A stretch of 64,000 nt of DNA from Kribbella soli. Its GTDB lineage: Bacteria > Actinomycetota > Actinomycetes > Propionibacteriales > Kribbellaceae. Location of the stretch: positions 1,116,001 to 1,180,000 of the forward strand of contig NZ_SJJZ01000002.1 in assembly GCF_004331345.1 (NCBI RefSeq), read 5' to 3'. The notes below the pieces were generated by a model that was not told the origin of the DNA, ran no database searches, and saw only the letters and a program-made list of their open reading frames with translations. The first letter of the stretch is position 1. Each line of letters opens with the position of its first letter. Shown here in pieces: positions 44,225-52,332 of this stretch. The position numbers and the translations under genes were made by a program.

Positions 44225-45483
44225 GGCGTGGCCCCGATCCGCGTCGGGTCGACGAAGACCTGGTCGAGCGAGATCTGCGCGCCACCGCGGACAGCCGCCG
44301 CGAAGCCGAGCTCCGACCGGACGACCCGGCAGCCGCCGCCGTCCGGTGCGATCACCCGGTCCTGGATCGCCTTCTCCAGTGGTTCTTTCAGCCACGGCCC
44401 GAGCACGGCGAAGTAGCCGCCCAGCACGAGCACGTCCGGGTTCAGGATGTTCACCAGAATCGCTCCCCCAATCCCCAGCCAGGTGCCGACGTCCTTCAAC
44501 GCGGACAGCGTCCGCGGATCCCCCGCTTCGGCCCGCCGGGTGATCCCGGCCAGCCGTTGCTCCACGTCCAGCGACGGATCCCGCACCGGGTCGTCCCTGT
44601 CCGTTGCCTTGTGCAACAGTGCGGTCAGTCCGACGACCGTCTCCCAGCATCCGGTCCGCCCGCAGCCGCAGGTGCGCCCGGGCGGGGCGACCGGCATGTG
44701 CCCGACCTCGCCGCTGTACCCGTGCCCGCCGCGCATCAGATGCCCACCGGCCACCACACCGCCGCCGACACCGACCGCTCCGGTCAGCAGCACGAGATCA
44801 TGCAGGGATTCGTCCTCGGTCCGCCGAAGTTCGGCGTACGCCGCCAACGCCGCCAGGTTCGCCTCGTTGTCCACGTGCAACGGGTACGTCGGCTCACCCA
44901 GCCGCCTGCGCATCTCCTGCGCGACGGACAGCTCGCCCCAGCCCAGGTTGGGCGCCAGCTTCAACTCACCCGTCTCCACTTGCACAAGCCCGGGCACAGC
45001 GAGCGTGACCCCGGCCAACTCTCCGTGCCTCACGTCGACCGCTGTGACGGCTTCCCGGACCAGCTCGGCCAACCGATCGAGCGTCGTACCGGGTTCGAGA
45101 TGCGCGACGTCGACCGGGACCCGCTTCTCGAGCACGACGTCGCCGGCCAGGTCGAGGGCCGCGACCGCGAGGTAGTCGACGTTGATCTCCGCGCCGACGC
45201 CGCAGACCCCGGTGCCGTCGAGTTCGACGAGCTGTCCCGGACGCCCGAGGGCGCGGCTGGAGTCAGCCAGGCCTTCGCGGAGCAGGCCGCGTTCGACGAG
45301 TTCGGCGACCAGGCTGCTGACGGTCGCCTTGTTCAGGCCGGTCTCCTCCGCGATCCGGGCCCGGGACCGGGGGCCCAGATCGCGGACGTGCCGCAGTACC
45401 ACCGAGAGGTTGTTGCGCCGGAGCGACACGTGATCGGCGGCAACGCCCCGGCTCCCCGGGCGACGGCCGTCCGTCAGCGTCAT
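44221..45483 (-). CDS. xylR: ROK-family transcriptional repressor (XylR-type)
   Basis: A 420-residue repressor: N-terminal winged helix-turn-helix (RIAEETGLNKATVSSLVAELVERGLL, about 40-75) and a ROK sugar-kinase-like domain with GxGxG-type loop GAVGVGGGVVAGG, the zinc motif CGCGRTGCWE and LNPDVLVLGG. As first gene of the xylose operon it is the probable sensor of xylose. ATG 45483 follows GGAGAGGGG and is chosen over a start at 45561, which would lie upstream of the promoter. Confidence 0.88.
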   Translation of the reverse strand: MTLTDGRRPGSRGVAADHVSLRRNNLSVVLRHVRDLGPRSRARIAEETGLNKATVSSLVAELVERGLLREGLADSSRALGRPGQLVELDGTGVCGVGAEINVDYLAVAALDLAGDVVLEKRVPVDVAHLEPGTTLDRLAELVREAVTAVDVRHGELAGVTLAVPGLVQVETGELKLAPNLGWGELSVAQEMRRRLGEPTYPLHVDNEANLAALAAYAELRRTEDESLHDLVLLTGAVGVGGGVVAGGHLMRGGHGYSGEVGHMPVAPPGRTCGCGRTGCWETVVGLTALLHKATDRDDPVRDPSLDVEQRLAGITRRAEAGDPRTLSALKDVGTWLGIGGAILVNILNPDVLVLGGYFAVLGPWLKEPLEKAIQDRVIAPDGGGCRVVRSELGFAAAVRGGAQISLDQVFVDPTRIGATP

Positions 45484-45502
45484 CTGGGCACCCCTCTCCA
45501 GA

Positions 45503-45551
45503 TTTTGTCTGTTGAGCCAACAAACTAAGTTCAGGCAGAGAGGCAGGTCAA
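45503..45551 (-). promoter_or_regulatory. xylose-operon promoter with ROK/XylR operator
   Basis: Minus-strand -35 TTGACC (45551-45546), 18-bp spacer, -10 TAGTTT (45527-45522). A dyad centred at 45514 spans 45503-45528: inner arms GTTG/CAAC, outer arms rich in TTTGT/AAAC, nine of twelve positions paired. It overlaps the -10 and start point, the position for repression of the whole operon. Confidence 0.7.
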
Positions 45552-45601
45552 GAGTTCGCAACAGTCAAGTTATTGCAGGATTTTGTAGCCGTTTGTACGC
45601 T

Positions 45602-45868
45602 CACCGCAACCTCTCCTGCCCGAACGGGCAAGCGGCTCGGCTGTTCTCGTCGTACGACCAACAGACCGTGAACACGCACTTCCAGTGGATGCAGCAGAAC
45701 GGCTGCGACACGGTCGCGCTGCAGCGGTTCAACCCGACCTGCAGTCTCGACGAGGACGGTACGGCGTGCTCGTCCGACTACTACCTCCGCCTGACGAACG
45801 ACGGCGGGCGCATGTTCAAGGGACAGGCGCCGTTGACCTCAGTGCGGCCGACGGCGCCGATCGTCTAG
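45602..45868 (+). pseudogene. decayed glycoside hydrolase fragment (GH71/99-like), internally deleted
   Basis: The frame encodes ARLFSSYDQQTVNTHFQW and NGCDTVALQRFNPT, a typical start region of GH71/99-like xylan-linked hydrolases. It then jumps to SSDYYLRLTNDGGRMFKG, which looks like the end of the same family, and stops after about 90 residues, where an intact enzyme is several hundred long. There is no signal peptide or convincing start. I read this as an in-frame remnant with its centre deleted, next to the xylose operon. Confidence 0.55.
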
Positions 45869-46578
45869 AAGAGTTCCATGCTGTCGGCGGTCGCTGTGAT
45901 CACCGGGTTGTCGAAGTAGAGACGGCAGGCGATCGCGTGGCCGGCGCAGGTCAGCAGCGACGGGCCGGCGGCGTCGACAACCCGGTATCCAACCGGGTGC
46001 ACGCACCGTTCCACCTCGCCCTCGTTCTCGCGGCCGCAGCCGAGGACGTGGCAGGTGACGGTGTCGCCGACGTTCATCAGCGTCAGGCCGTGCTCGGGAC
46101 AGACGCCCCAGCCGACGCCACAGGCCTGTCCTTCGTTCGCGGCCAGCCGGACGAGCTTGCCGGCGGTGACCTCCAGCTTGGTCGCCAGGTCGCGGAAGGT
46201 GGTCGCGGCCTGGTCGAGATCGCGCCGGAACCGCCGCAGCTCGACGGACTCGGGCATGTTCTGCGTCGCGGCGTGCAGGTCCTCGGCGAGCGTCATCGCC
46301 GCGACCGCGATCTCGTCGACCCGCACGGGCGTGTTGAACTGGCGCAGCGTCGGACCGCTGGACTCCCGCGGCCGGTCGCGCACCTCGGACAGCCAGTCCG
46401 AACGCGGTACGACGTCCTGCGGCTGGTCCAGGTGGATCTCACCGACCTGCTGCTCCGTCTGCCACTCCGATGGTGGATCAAGGTGAGTGGTTGATTGCGG
46501 AGCGTGACCGTTGGCTCCGTTGGCCGGTCCGGTCCCGTTCATCGGGATTCGGCTTTCCTGCGCTGTCCGCCCGTTCAT
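45865..46578 (-). CDS. hypothetical protein with Cys-rich C-terminus
   Basis: A 237-residue soluble protein. The first 70 residues are low complexity (Asn/Gly/Pro, Gln). A helical middle (about 85-150, ELRRFRRDLDQAATTFRDLATKLEVTAGKLVRLA) may form a coiled coil. The C-terminus has five cysteines with CPEHG, CHVLGCG and CVHPVG spacing that could bind zinc. I do not recognise the family. A second ATG lies at 46542. The 250 bp upstream (46579-46828) shows no other gene; it may hold the promoter. Confidence 0.6.
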   Translation of the reverse strand: MNGRTAQESRIPMNGTGPANGANGHAPQSTTHLDPPSEWQTEQQVGEIHLDQPQDVVPRSDWLSEVRDRPRESSGPTLRQFNTPVRVDEIAVAAMTLAEDLHAATQNMPESVELRRFRRDLDQAATTFRDLATKLEVTAGKLVRLAANEGQACGVGWGVCPEHGLTLMNVGDTVTCHVLGCGRENEGEVERCVHPVGYRVVDAAGPSLLTCAGHAIACRLYFDNPVITATADSMELF

Positions 46579-46828
46579 ACAGCCTCACTCGTCCAGTGCA
46601 TGACACCCGCCATTGCGCGTCCCCTGTAGTGCCTCTGGTGGCCGATCGTGCCATGCCTGCGGTACCCACGACCAGAGGAACAACAACGGCGTCACCCACC
46701 GCTCCCCCGCGCATGCGGACCGCAACAATCAACCCCCAGGCAACAGCCAGAGTTCCCTACCGCGGGGGCACCAAATCACACCGTGCGGGTTACTCAACGT
46801 GGTTTTGACATTTCCACACGGACCGTCG

Positions 46829-47626
46829 TCAGGCCGTTGCTGTCAGATGCTCCCGGAGGAACTCCACGACCCGTGTCCGGGCGTGGTACGCCGAGTTCGG
46901 CGGGTCCTCGCGCAGGTCCCGGGTAAGCACCGAGTGCGCGCTCCGCCCGTACCCGTCCGGGTTCCCCGGCGCCGAATTCAGCTCGATCACCTCGAACGCG
47001 TCACCGAGCTGTGCACGGAGCGTGACGAACCGCTCCGCCGGCGCCATCCGGTCCTTGCTGAACCGCATCCCGAGGATGCAGAGCCCGTCGGTACGGACGC
47101 GTTCCTTGACCGTTTCGAGCTCCCGCTCCGACAGGCCGGGATCGCGGCGCAGCTTCGTGCTCACCGCGAACGGCGTCGACGGCTGGCTCAGTACCGGCGC
47201 CTTCACCACGTCCTCGACCGCGGTGGCGAGCGCGAACCCTCCGGTGAAGCACATCCCGATCACACCGACTCCACGGCCCGGCGTCCGCGCGGCCAGGTCG
47301 GTCGCGACGGCCCGCAGGTACTTCGTGATCGGGCGCTCGGCGTTCGCCGCGAAGCATCGGAACTCCTTCGACACGCACAGTCGCGCGATCACGCCCAGCG
47401 CGTACCCGGTGGTCTCCGGGCGTCCCGGCGTACCGAACGGCGACGGGATCACCACCGTGAACCCCTCGCTCACCAGGTGCTCGCCGAACGCGGCCACCTC
47501 GGGCGTGAGCCCGGGGATCTCCGGGATCAGCACGACACCGGGCCCTTCGCCCTTATCGAAGCAGTCATAGGTCAGGCCGCCGCCACTGAACGGCGCCCTC
47601 CGCCAGGAACCCAGCTCTGCATTCAC
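46829..47626 (-). CDS. dienelactone hydrolase-family alpha/beta hydrolase
   Basis: A 265-residue hydrolase. GVIGMCFTGGFALATA holds the nucleophile elbow with cysteine (G-x-C-x-G), as in dienelactone hydrolases; the His is probably in YGRSAHSVL. The acid residue is unclear. VVIPSPFGTPG and the N-terminal GVVLIPEIPGL match the family. It precedes the amidohydrolase gene end to start in the same direction with 18 bp between, so the two may be an operon. Confidence 0.83.
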   Translation of the reverse strand: MNAELGSWRRAPFSGGGLTYDCFDKGEGPGVVLIPEIPGLTPEVAAFGEHLVSEGFTVVIPSPFGTPGRPETTGYALGVIARLCVSKEFRCFAANAERPITKYLRAVATDLAARTPGRGVGVIGMCFTGGFALATAVEDVVKAPVLSQPSTPFAVSTKLRRDPGLSERELETVKERVRTDGLCILGMRFSKDRMAPAERFVTLRAQLGDAFEVIELNSAPGNPDGYGRSAHSVLTRDLREDPPNSAYHARTRVVEFLREHLTATA

Positions 47627-47644
47627 GGCGAGAAGTCTGCTGCA

Positions 47645-49003
47645 TCAGGGGGCGTAATGCTGGACGGCACCCCCCGTGGAGAGGTCTACGAGGGTATGGG
47701 CGAGGGCCTTCGCGTCGACCAGGACTTCTGGTAGGTCCATGGTCGTGAGTTGGCGGTCGCGCACCACGACCTGGCCGGCGACCAGCACGGTCACGACATC
47801 GGAGGCGCGGACGGAATACACCAGCGCGGCACGTGGGTCGTGAACCGGTTGGTTGTGTGGTGCGCTCAGGTCGACGAGGGCGATGTCGGCTTGACGGCCG
47901 GGCTCGAGTACGCCGATCTGGTTCTCGAGTCCGGCGGCTGCGGCACTGCCTCGGGTGGCGAGGCGGAGCGTGTCGGAGAGGGTCATCCATTCGGCGTCGT
48001 GTTCGCGCTGCTTCTGAGTGAGGGCGACCATGCGGATCGCTTCCCAGACGTCGAGAGTGTTGTGTACGGCGGCTCCGTCGGTGCCGACGCCCACGTCGAC
48101 GCCAGCTGATCGCAGGGCCTTGATCGGGGTGACCTCGCCCATCGCGAGCTTGAGGTACACCTTCGGGCAGCACGCGACCGTCGTGCGGTCGGCGTACCGC
48201 TCGAGAATCGGCAGGTCCTCGGCGCGGATGCCGCAGCCGTGCGCGATGAGGGCACCGGCCTCGAGGACACCTGTCCGCTCGAGCACCTGGATCGGCGTGA
48301 CTCCATGCTTGTCGAGCGAGGCCTGCGTCTGGTCGTCGGTCTCAGCGGCGTGCAGGTGGATCCGTCGCCCCTCGGCCCGCGCGAGGTCCGCCGTACGCCG
48401 CAGATCCTCGTCGGTCACCGTGTACGTCGCGTGGGGTCCGAGGCTCGCGGTGATACGTGGATGTCGGCTGCTCAGGTCGCGGGTCGTCTCGAACGCGGCA
48501 TCGATCGCGTCCTCGCCGGCGGAGGAGAAGAACGTCGGCGCGAGATCCGCCCTGATCCCGGACTCGATCGCGGCGGCGGCGATCTGGTCGGCGTGGAAGT
48601 AGTGATCGACGAACGTGGTCACGCCGGCCAGCAACATCTCCGCACACGCCAGCCGCGCACCGACCCGCACCCGCTCCGGCGTCAGATTCACCTCCATCGG
48701 CCAGATCCGCCGATTGAACCAGTCCTCGATCGCCAGATCCTCCGCCCCACCCCGCATCATCACCATCGGACTGTGCGTGTGCGAGTTCACCAACCCCGGC
48801 ACTGCCAACAGCCCACTCCCGTCAACCACCTCGGCCGCCGGTTCACCTGCCCCCGGAGCGCCTCCGTCCAGCGTGATGGACGTCGGCATGATCGCGACGA
48901 TCCGGTCATCCTGGACGTAGATGTCCTGCGCCTCGTCGACGCGGCACTCCCCCTGTTCGGGGACGATCAGGACGGAGACATTGCGGATCAGTACTCGCGA
49001 CAT
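47645..49003 (-). CDS. amidohydrolase, adenosine/S-adenosylhomocysteine-deaminase-like (MtaD/TrzN group)
   Basis: A 452-residue metal-dependent amidohydrolase. Metal ligands: NSHTHSPMVMMRGGA (HxH), IHLHAAETDDQ, IAHGCGI and VGTDGAA. The order and the Glu in HAAET fit the subgroup of MTA/SAH, guanine and chlorotriazine deaminases. Which amine or halide is removed cannot be decided from sequence. ATG 49003 gives the expected N-terminal beta-sandwich (LIRNVSVLIVPEQGE). Confidence 0.83.
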   Translation of the reverse strand: MSRVLIRNVSVLIVPEQGECRVDEAQDIYVQDDRIVAIMPTSITLDGGAPGAGEPAAEVVDGSGLLAVPGLVNSHTHSPMVMMRGGAEDLAIEDWFNRRIWPMEVNLTPERVRVGARLACAEMLLAGVTTFVDHYFHADQIAAAAIESGIRADLAPTFFSSAGEDAIDAAFETTRDLSSRHPRITASLGPHATYTVTDEDLRRTADLARAEGRRIHLHAAETDDQTQASLDKHGVTPIQVLERTGVLEAGALIAHGCGIRAEDLPILERYADRTTVACCPKVYLKLAMGEVTPIKALRSAGVDVGVGTDGAAVHNTLDVWEAIRMVALTQKQREHDAEWMTLSDTLRLATRGSAAAAGLENQIGVLEPGRQADIALVDLSAPHNQPVHDPRAALVYSVRASDVVTVLVAGQVVVRDRQLTTMDLPEVLVDAKALAHTLVDLSTGGAVQHYAP

Positions 49004-49096
49004 TCATCCTCCCGGCGCGCTGCTCGACGTACAGCAGTCTTGTCGATCCGCAGGTCCACCACTGCGGGATCCGGGTGGTTGGGGCTGGTTGGTAGG

Positions 49097-49125
49097 GGAA
49101 CGTTTGTTCGAGTGTCGGGTATGGT
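49097..49125 (+). promoter_or_regulatory. LexA-like SOS box and -10 of the AlkB-type gene
   Basis: GGAACGTTTGTTCGA (49097-49111) matches the actinobacterial LexA operator CGAAC-N4-GTTCG at all but the first base. TATGGT (49120-49125) is a likely -10 with start point at ATG 49132. The box sits at about -35, where LexA would repress. Confidence 0.6.
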
Positions 49126-49131
49126 GGGGGG

Positions 49132-49776
49132 ATGGGTGGTGAGCTTCAGGGGTCGTTGCTGGATGCTTTTGCGGATCCTGTGTTGGGGTCTTTGGGTGGG
49201 CTGGCGCGGGCTGAGTTGGGGCGCGGGGCCTGGGTTGATGTGCTGCCGGGGTGGTTGACGGGGGCGGATCAGGTGTACGAGCGGCTGGCTCGGGAGGTGC
49301 CTTGGCAGGCGGAGCGGCGGCAGATGTACGACCGGGTGGTCGATGTGCCTCGGTTGTTGTGTTTTTACGGGGAGAACGCCGAGCTGCCGGTGCCGATCCT
49401 GGATGAGGCCCGGGAAGCTTTGAGTGCGCACTACGCGGACGAGCTGGGTGAGCCGTTCCGGACCGCTGGGTTGTGTTTCTACCGGGACGGTAAGGACAGC
49501 GTTGCGTGGCACGGGGATCGGATCGGGCGCGGGAACCATGAGGACACGATGGTGGCGATCTTGTCGGTGGGTGAGCCTCGGATGCTCGCGCTGCGGCCTC
49601 GGCCGGGGGCGTCGAGTGGGCCGGTCGGGTCGACTGTGCGCTATCCGCTGGGGCATGGGGATCTGATCGTCATGGGTGGTTCGTGTCAGCGGACCTGGGA
49701 GCATGCGATTCCGAAGGCGACGGGGCGCGTTGGGCCGCGGATCAGCATTCAGTTCCGGCCTCGTGGGGTGCGGTGA
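49132..49776 (+). CDS. AlkB-family 2-oxoglutarate/Fe(II) dioxygenase
   Basis: A 214-residue dioxygenase predicted to repair alkylated DNA or RNA bases by oxidative demethylation. Iron ligands are the HxD of SVAWHGDRIG (His about 125) and the distal His of TWEHAIPKA; RISIQFRP holds the 2-oxoglutarate arginine. The N-terminus has the usual YDRVVDVPRL and AGLCFYRDGKD segments. A LexA-like box at its promoter supports a DNA-damage role. ATG 49132 fits a leaderless start. Confidence 0.87.
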   Translation: MGGELQGSLLDAFADPVLGSLGGLARAELGRGAWVDVLPGWLTGADQVYERLAREVPWQAERRQMYDRVVDVPRLLCFYGENAELPVPILDEAREALSAHYADELGEPFRTAGLCFYRDGKDSVAWHGDRIGRGNHEDTMVAILSVGEPRMLALRPRPGASSGPVGSTVRYPLGHGDLIVMGGSCQRTWEHAIPKATGRVGPRISIQFRPRGVR

Positions 49777-49782
49777 CAGCGT

Positions 49783-50238
49783 TCAGGCGGCAGCCGGTTC
49801 GGTGAGGGCTGGTTGGTAGATGCCGTCCTTGGTGGCTACGTAGAAGCCGAGTAGGCGAATGCCGGCTGCTTGGCAGATGGTGGCGGCGGCTTGGGCCCAT
49901 TGGGCGTCCAGGTCGGCCATACGGGCGGGGCCGGGGCGGCCCAGGGCGAGGACGAGAGCGGTGCCGGGTGCGGTGTGGACGGCGGGGATGATCGGGTGGA
50001 GGGCGGTCGCACAGAGGTAAGCGGGGTTGCCGCTCGGACTGGAGCCCAGAGTGAAGTCTGGGGGAAGGTCGATGGCCACGGTGGCTCGGTAGTGGTTGTT
50101 GGGGTCGCAGATGAGGACGGTGAAGGTGCCTTGGCGGCGGTCGCCGAGGCTGACCATCAGGTCTACGGCGTCGGCGGCAACGCCGGGGTCGGTGAGTGGT
50201 TGGTCGGCCCAGGTCGCGGAGAGGTTCTCGAAGCTCAT
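49783..50238 (-). CDS. hypothetical protein
   Basis: A 151-residue soluble protein I do not recognise. It has alternating strands (GTFTVLICDPNNHYRATVAIDLP, HTAPGTALVLALG) and a C-terminal helix/strand pair (TICQAAGIRLLGFYVATKDG), suggesting a small alpha/beta fold. An in-frame start at 50316 would add 26 residues; 50238 is chosen because the extra residues look non-coding. It converges on the AlkB gene. Confidence 0.5.
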   Translation of the reverse strand: MSFENLSATWADQPLTDPGVAADAVDLMVSLGDRRQGTFTVLICDPNNHYRATVAIDLPPDFTLGSSPSGNPAYLCATALHPIIPAVHTAPGTALVLALGRPGPARMADLDAQWAQAAATICQAAGIRLLGFYVATKDGIYQPALTEPAAA

Positions 50239-50326
50239 GCCTGTAAAGGTGCCGTGATTCCGGCCGCCGATCCGGGTTGTCCACAGGGCAAAGTGGCCCA
50301 TGATTTCGCAGCGCAAATGGATCTCT

Positions 50327-50347
50327 CATCTGGGCCGCCGAAACCCT
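50327..50347. repeat. motif shared with 32019-32038
   Basis: CATCTGGGCCGCCGAAACCC here and CATCTGGCCGCCGAAACCC at 32019 differ by one inserted G; both have AAATG 11-12 bp upstream. The copy here lies in a local dyad (GGCCCATGA/TCATCTGGGCC). Confidence 0.45.
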
Positions 50348-50359
50348 AGGCTCAAGGAC

Positions 50360-51616
50360 ATGAGCAGCAGACTTGGGCAGATGCTTCCCCCGGCCGGAGC
50401 GCCGCGGGACCTGGCGATGGCGCAGTTGGCGAACGCGGTCGGCGACGGTGCGTTCGTCGTCACCTCGGCGTTGTTCTTCACCCGCGTCGTCGGGCTCTCG
50501 ACCGCGGAGGTCGGGCTCGGGCTGACGATCGCCTGGCTGGTCGGATTCCTGGCGGGCGTACCGCTCGGGAACCTCGCGGATCGGCGCGGAGCACGCGGCA
50601 CCGCGGTCCTGCTGGCGCTCACGACCGCGACGGCTGTCGCGTCGTTCCTGGTCGTCAGGAGCTTCGCCGGCTTCCTCATCGCGGCCATCGTTTACGCGTG
50701 CAGCCAGACCGGGCTCACCGCGGCGCGGCAGGCGTTGCTGGCCGGGTTGGTCGCCCCGGCGGAGCGGACCAGGATCCGCGCGTTCCTGCAGTCCACGGTG
50801 AACGCCGGGCTCGCACTCGGCGCGCTCCTCGGCGGTGTGGCGCTCCGGTTCGACAGCGAAGCGGCGTACCTGATCGTGTTCGGGATCGATGCGCTCAGCT
50901 TCCTGATCGCGGCCGGGCTGCTGCGTCGGGTGCCGTCGATCGCGACGACCCAGCGGGTCATGGGCGAGCCGCGGCTCGCGGTGCTGCATGACCGTCCGTA
51001 CGCCGTTCTCGCGCTGATCAATGCGGTGATGCTGCTCTTCATGCCGCTGATCAGCCTGGTCGGCCCGCTGTGGATCGTCACCCGGACCAATGCTCCCAGC
51101 TGGGTGGTCGCCTCGCTGATGATCGTGAACACGCTCGGCGTCACGTTCTTCCAGGTCCGGATCGCGAAGAGCGTCAAGGATCTCCGCACTGCCGCCCGTT
51201 CGGTCCGGTACGCCGGTGTTGCCATGCTGGCCGCCTGCGCGGTGTTCGCCGTCACGGCCGCCGATCTCGGCGCGGCTTCCACCGCCGGTGTTCTTGTGAT
51301 CGCCGCCGCGCTGCTCACCCTCGGCGAGATGAAGCTCGCGTCCGGCGCCTGGGAGATCAGCTTCGGACTCGCGCCGGCCGACAAGCAGGGTCAGTACCAG
51401 GGCTTCTTCGGCACCGGCCCCGCGGTGGCCCGAATGCTCGGCCCCGCGCTGCTCACCACGGTCATCCTGGGCTGGGGTCCGATCGGCTGGCTGGTGGTCG
51501 GTGCACTGTTCCTGGGGACCAGTTGCGCAACTGGTCCCGCCGTACGATGGGCTGCGCGGACGAGGGCCGTCAACGAGGACGCCACGCCGTCGCTGGTAGA
51601 GGAGAGCGCCGCCTGA
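50360..51616 (+). CDS. major facilitator superfamily transporter
   Basis: A 418-residue inner-membrane protein with twelve predicted helices. The loop GNLADRRGARGTAVL between helices 2 and 3 is the MFS motif A (G-x-L-aD-r-x-Gr). It resembles actinobacterial multidrug-type MFS. ATG 50360 is 7 nt after TAGGCT (50347-50352). The frame extends upstream without conserved residues. Its TGA overlaps the ATG of the flavoprotein gene by one base, so they are one operon. Substrate unknown. Confidence 0.87.
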   Translation: MSSRLGQMLPPAGAPRDLAMAQLANAVGDGAFVVTSALFFTRVVGLSTAEVGLGLTIAWLVGFLAGVPLGNLADRRGARGTAVLLALTTATAVASFLVVRSFAGFLIAAIVYACSQTGLTAARQALLAGLVAPAERTRIRAFLQSTVNAGLALGALLGGVALRFDSEAAYLIVFGIDALSFLIAAGLLRRVPSIATTQRVMGEPRLAVLHDRPYAVLALINAVMLLFMPLISLVGPLWIVTRTNAPSWVVASLMIVNTLGVTFFQVRIAKSVKDLRTAARSVRYAGVAMLAACAVFAVTAADLGAASTAGVLVIAAALLTLGEMKLASGAWEISFGLAPADKQGQYQGFFGTGPAVARMLGPALLTTVILGWGPIGWLVVGALFLGTSCATGPAVRWAARTRAVNEDATPSLVEESAA

Positions 51617-52254
51617 TGGAGATTCCCGGACTGGTCGAAATCACTACGCAGGACGAGCTGCGGGAGATCGTCCCGCAACCGCTGGCCGCAGCAGCCGGCA
51701 AGACTCGCAAGGAGTTGCACGAGCTGGATCGCGAGTGGCTCGCGGCGTCGCCGTTCTGCCTCGTCGCCACCTCCGCCGAAGACGGCACCTGCGACGTCTC
51801 CCCCAAGGGCGACCCGGCCGGATTCACGAAGGTCCTCGACGGCTCCACCATCGCGATCCCCGAACGAGCCGGCAACCGGCGCGTGGACGGGTTCATCAAC
51901 ATCCTCTCCAACCCGCACGTCGGGCTGATCTACTTCCTGCCCGGCCGCGGCGACACGCTGCGGATCAACGGCCGCGCGCGGATCGTCAGCGAGGCGCCGT
52001 TCTTCGACGAGATGATCGTGAAGGGCAACCGCCCGCAGCTCGCCCTGCTGGTCGAGATCGAGGAGATCTTCCACCACTGCTCGAAGGCGTTCCTGCGCTC
52101 GAAGCTGTGGAAGCCCGAGACCTGGGAGCCCGACGCGGTGACGACCCGGGCGCGGATCTCGCAGACCCTGGAGCGCACCGACGAGGACCTCGCGACGCTC
52201 GAGGAGTACTACGGGCAGGCGTACGAGGAGAAGATCTACAAGGTCAAGTACTGA
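51616..52254 (+). CDS. pyridoxamine 5'-phosphate oxidase-like FMN flavoprotein (MSMEG_1061 type)
   Basis: A 212-residue split-barrel flavoprotein. FCLVATSAEDGTCDVSPKGDPAGF, NILSNPHVGLIYFLPGRGDTLRINGRARI and the C-terminal ALLVEIEEIFHHCSKAFLRSKLW are typical of the actinobacterial FMN/F420-binding PPOX subfamily that includes MSMEG_1061. ATG 51616 overlaps the MFS stop by one base. Reaction unknown. Confidence 0.88.
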   Translation: MEIPGLVEITTQDELREIVPQPLAAAAGKTRKELHELDREWLAASPFCLVATSAEDGTCDVSPKGDPAGFTKVLDGSTIAIPERAGNRRVDGFINILSNPHVGLIYFLPGRGDTLRINGRARIVSEAPFFDEMIVKGNRPQLALLVEIEEIFHHCSKAFLRSKLWKPETWEPDAVTTRARISQTLERTDEDLATLEEYYGQAYEEKIYKVKY

Positions 52255-52332
52255 ACTACCGCAGCGGGCGCAGGCCCAAGTACTCCGTGGCGACGATGAC
52301 ATCGCCCCGGCCGCCCTCTACGGTTTCGTAGT

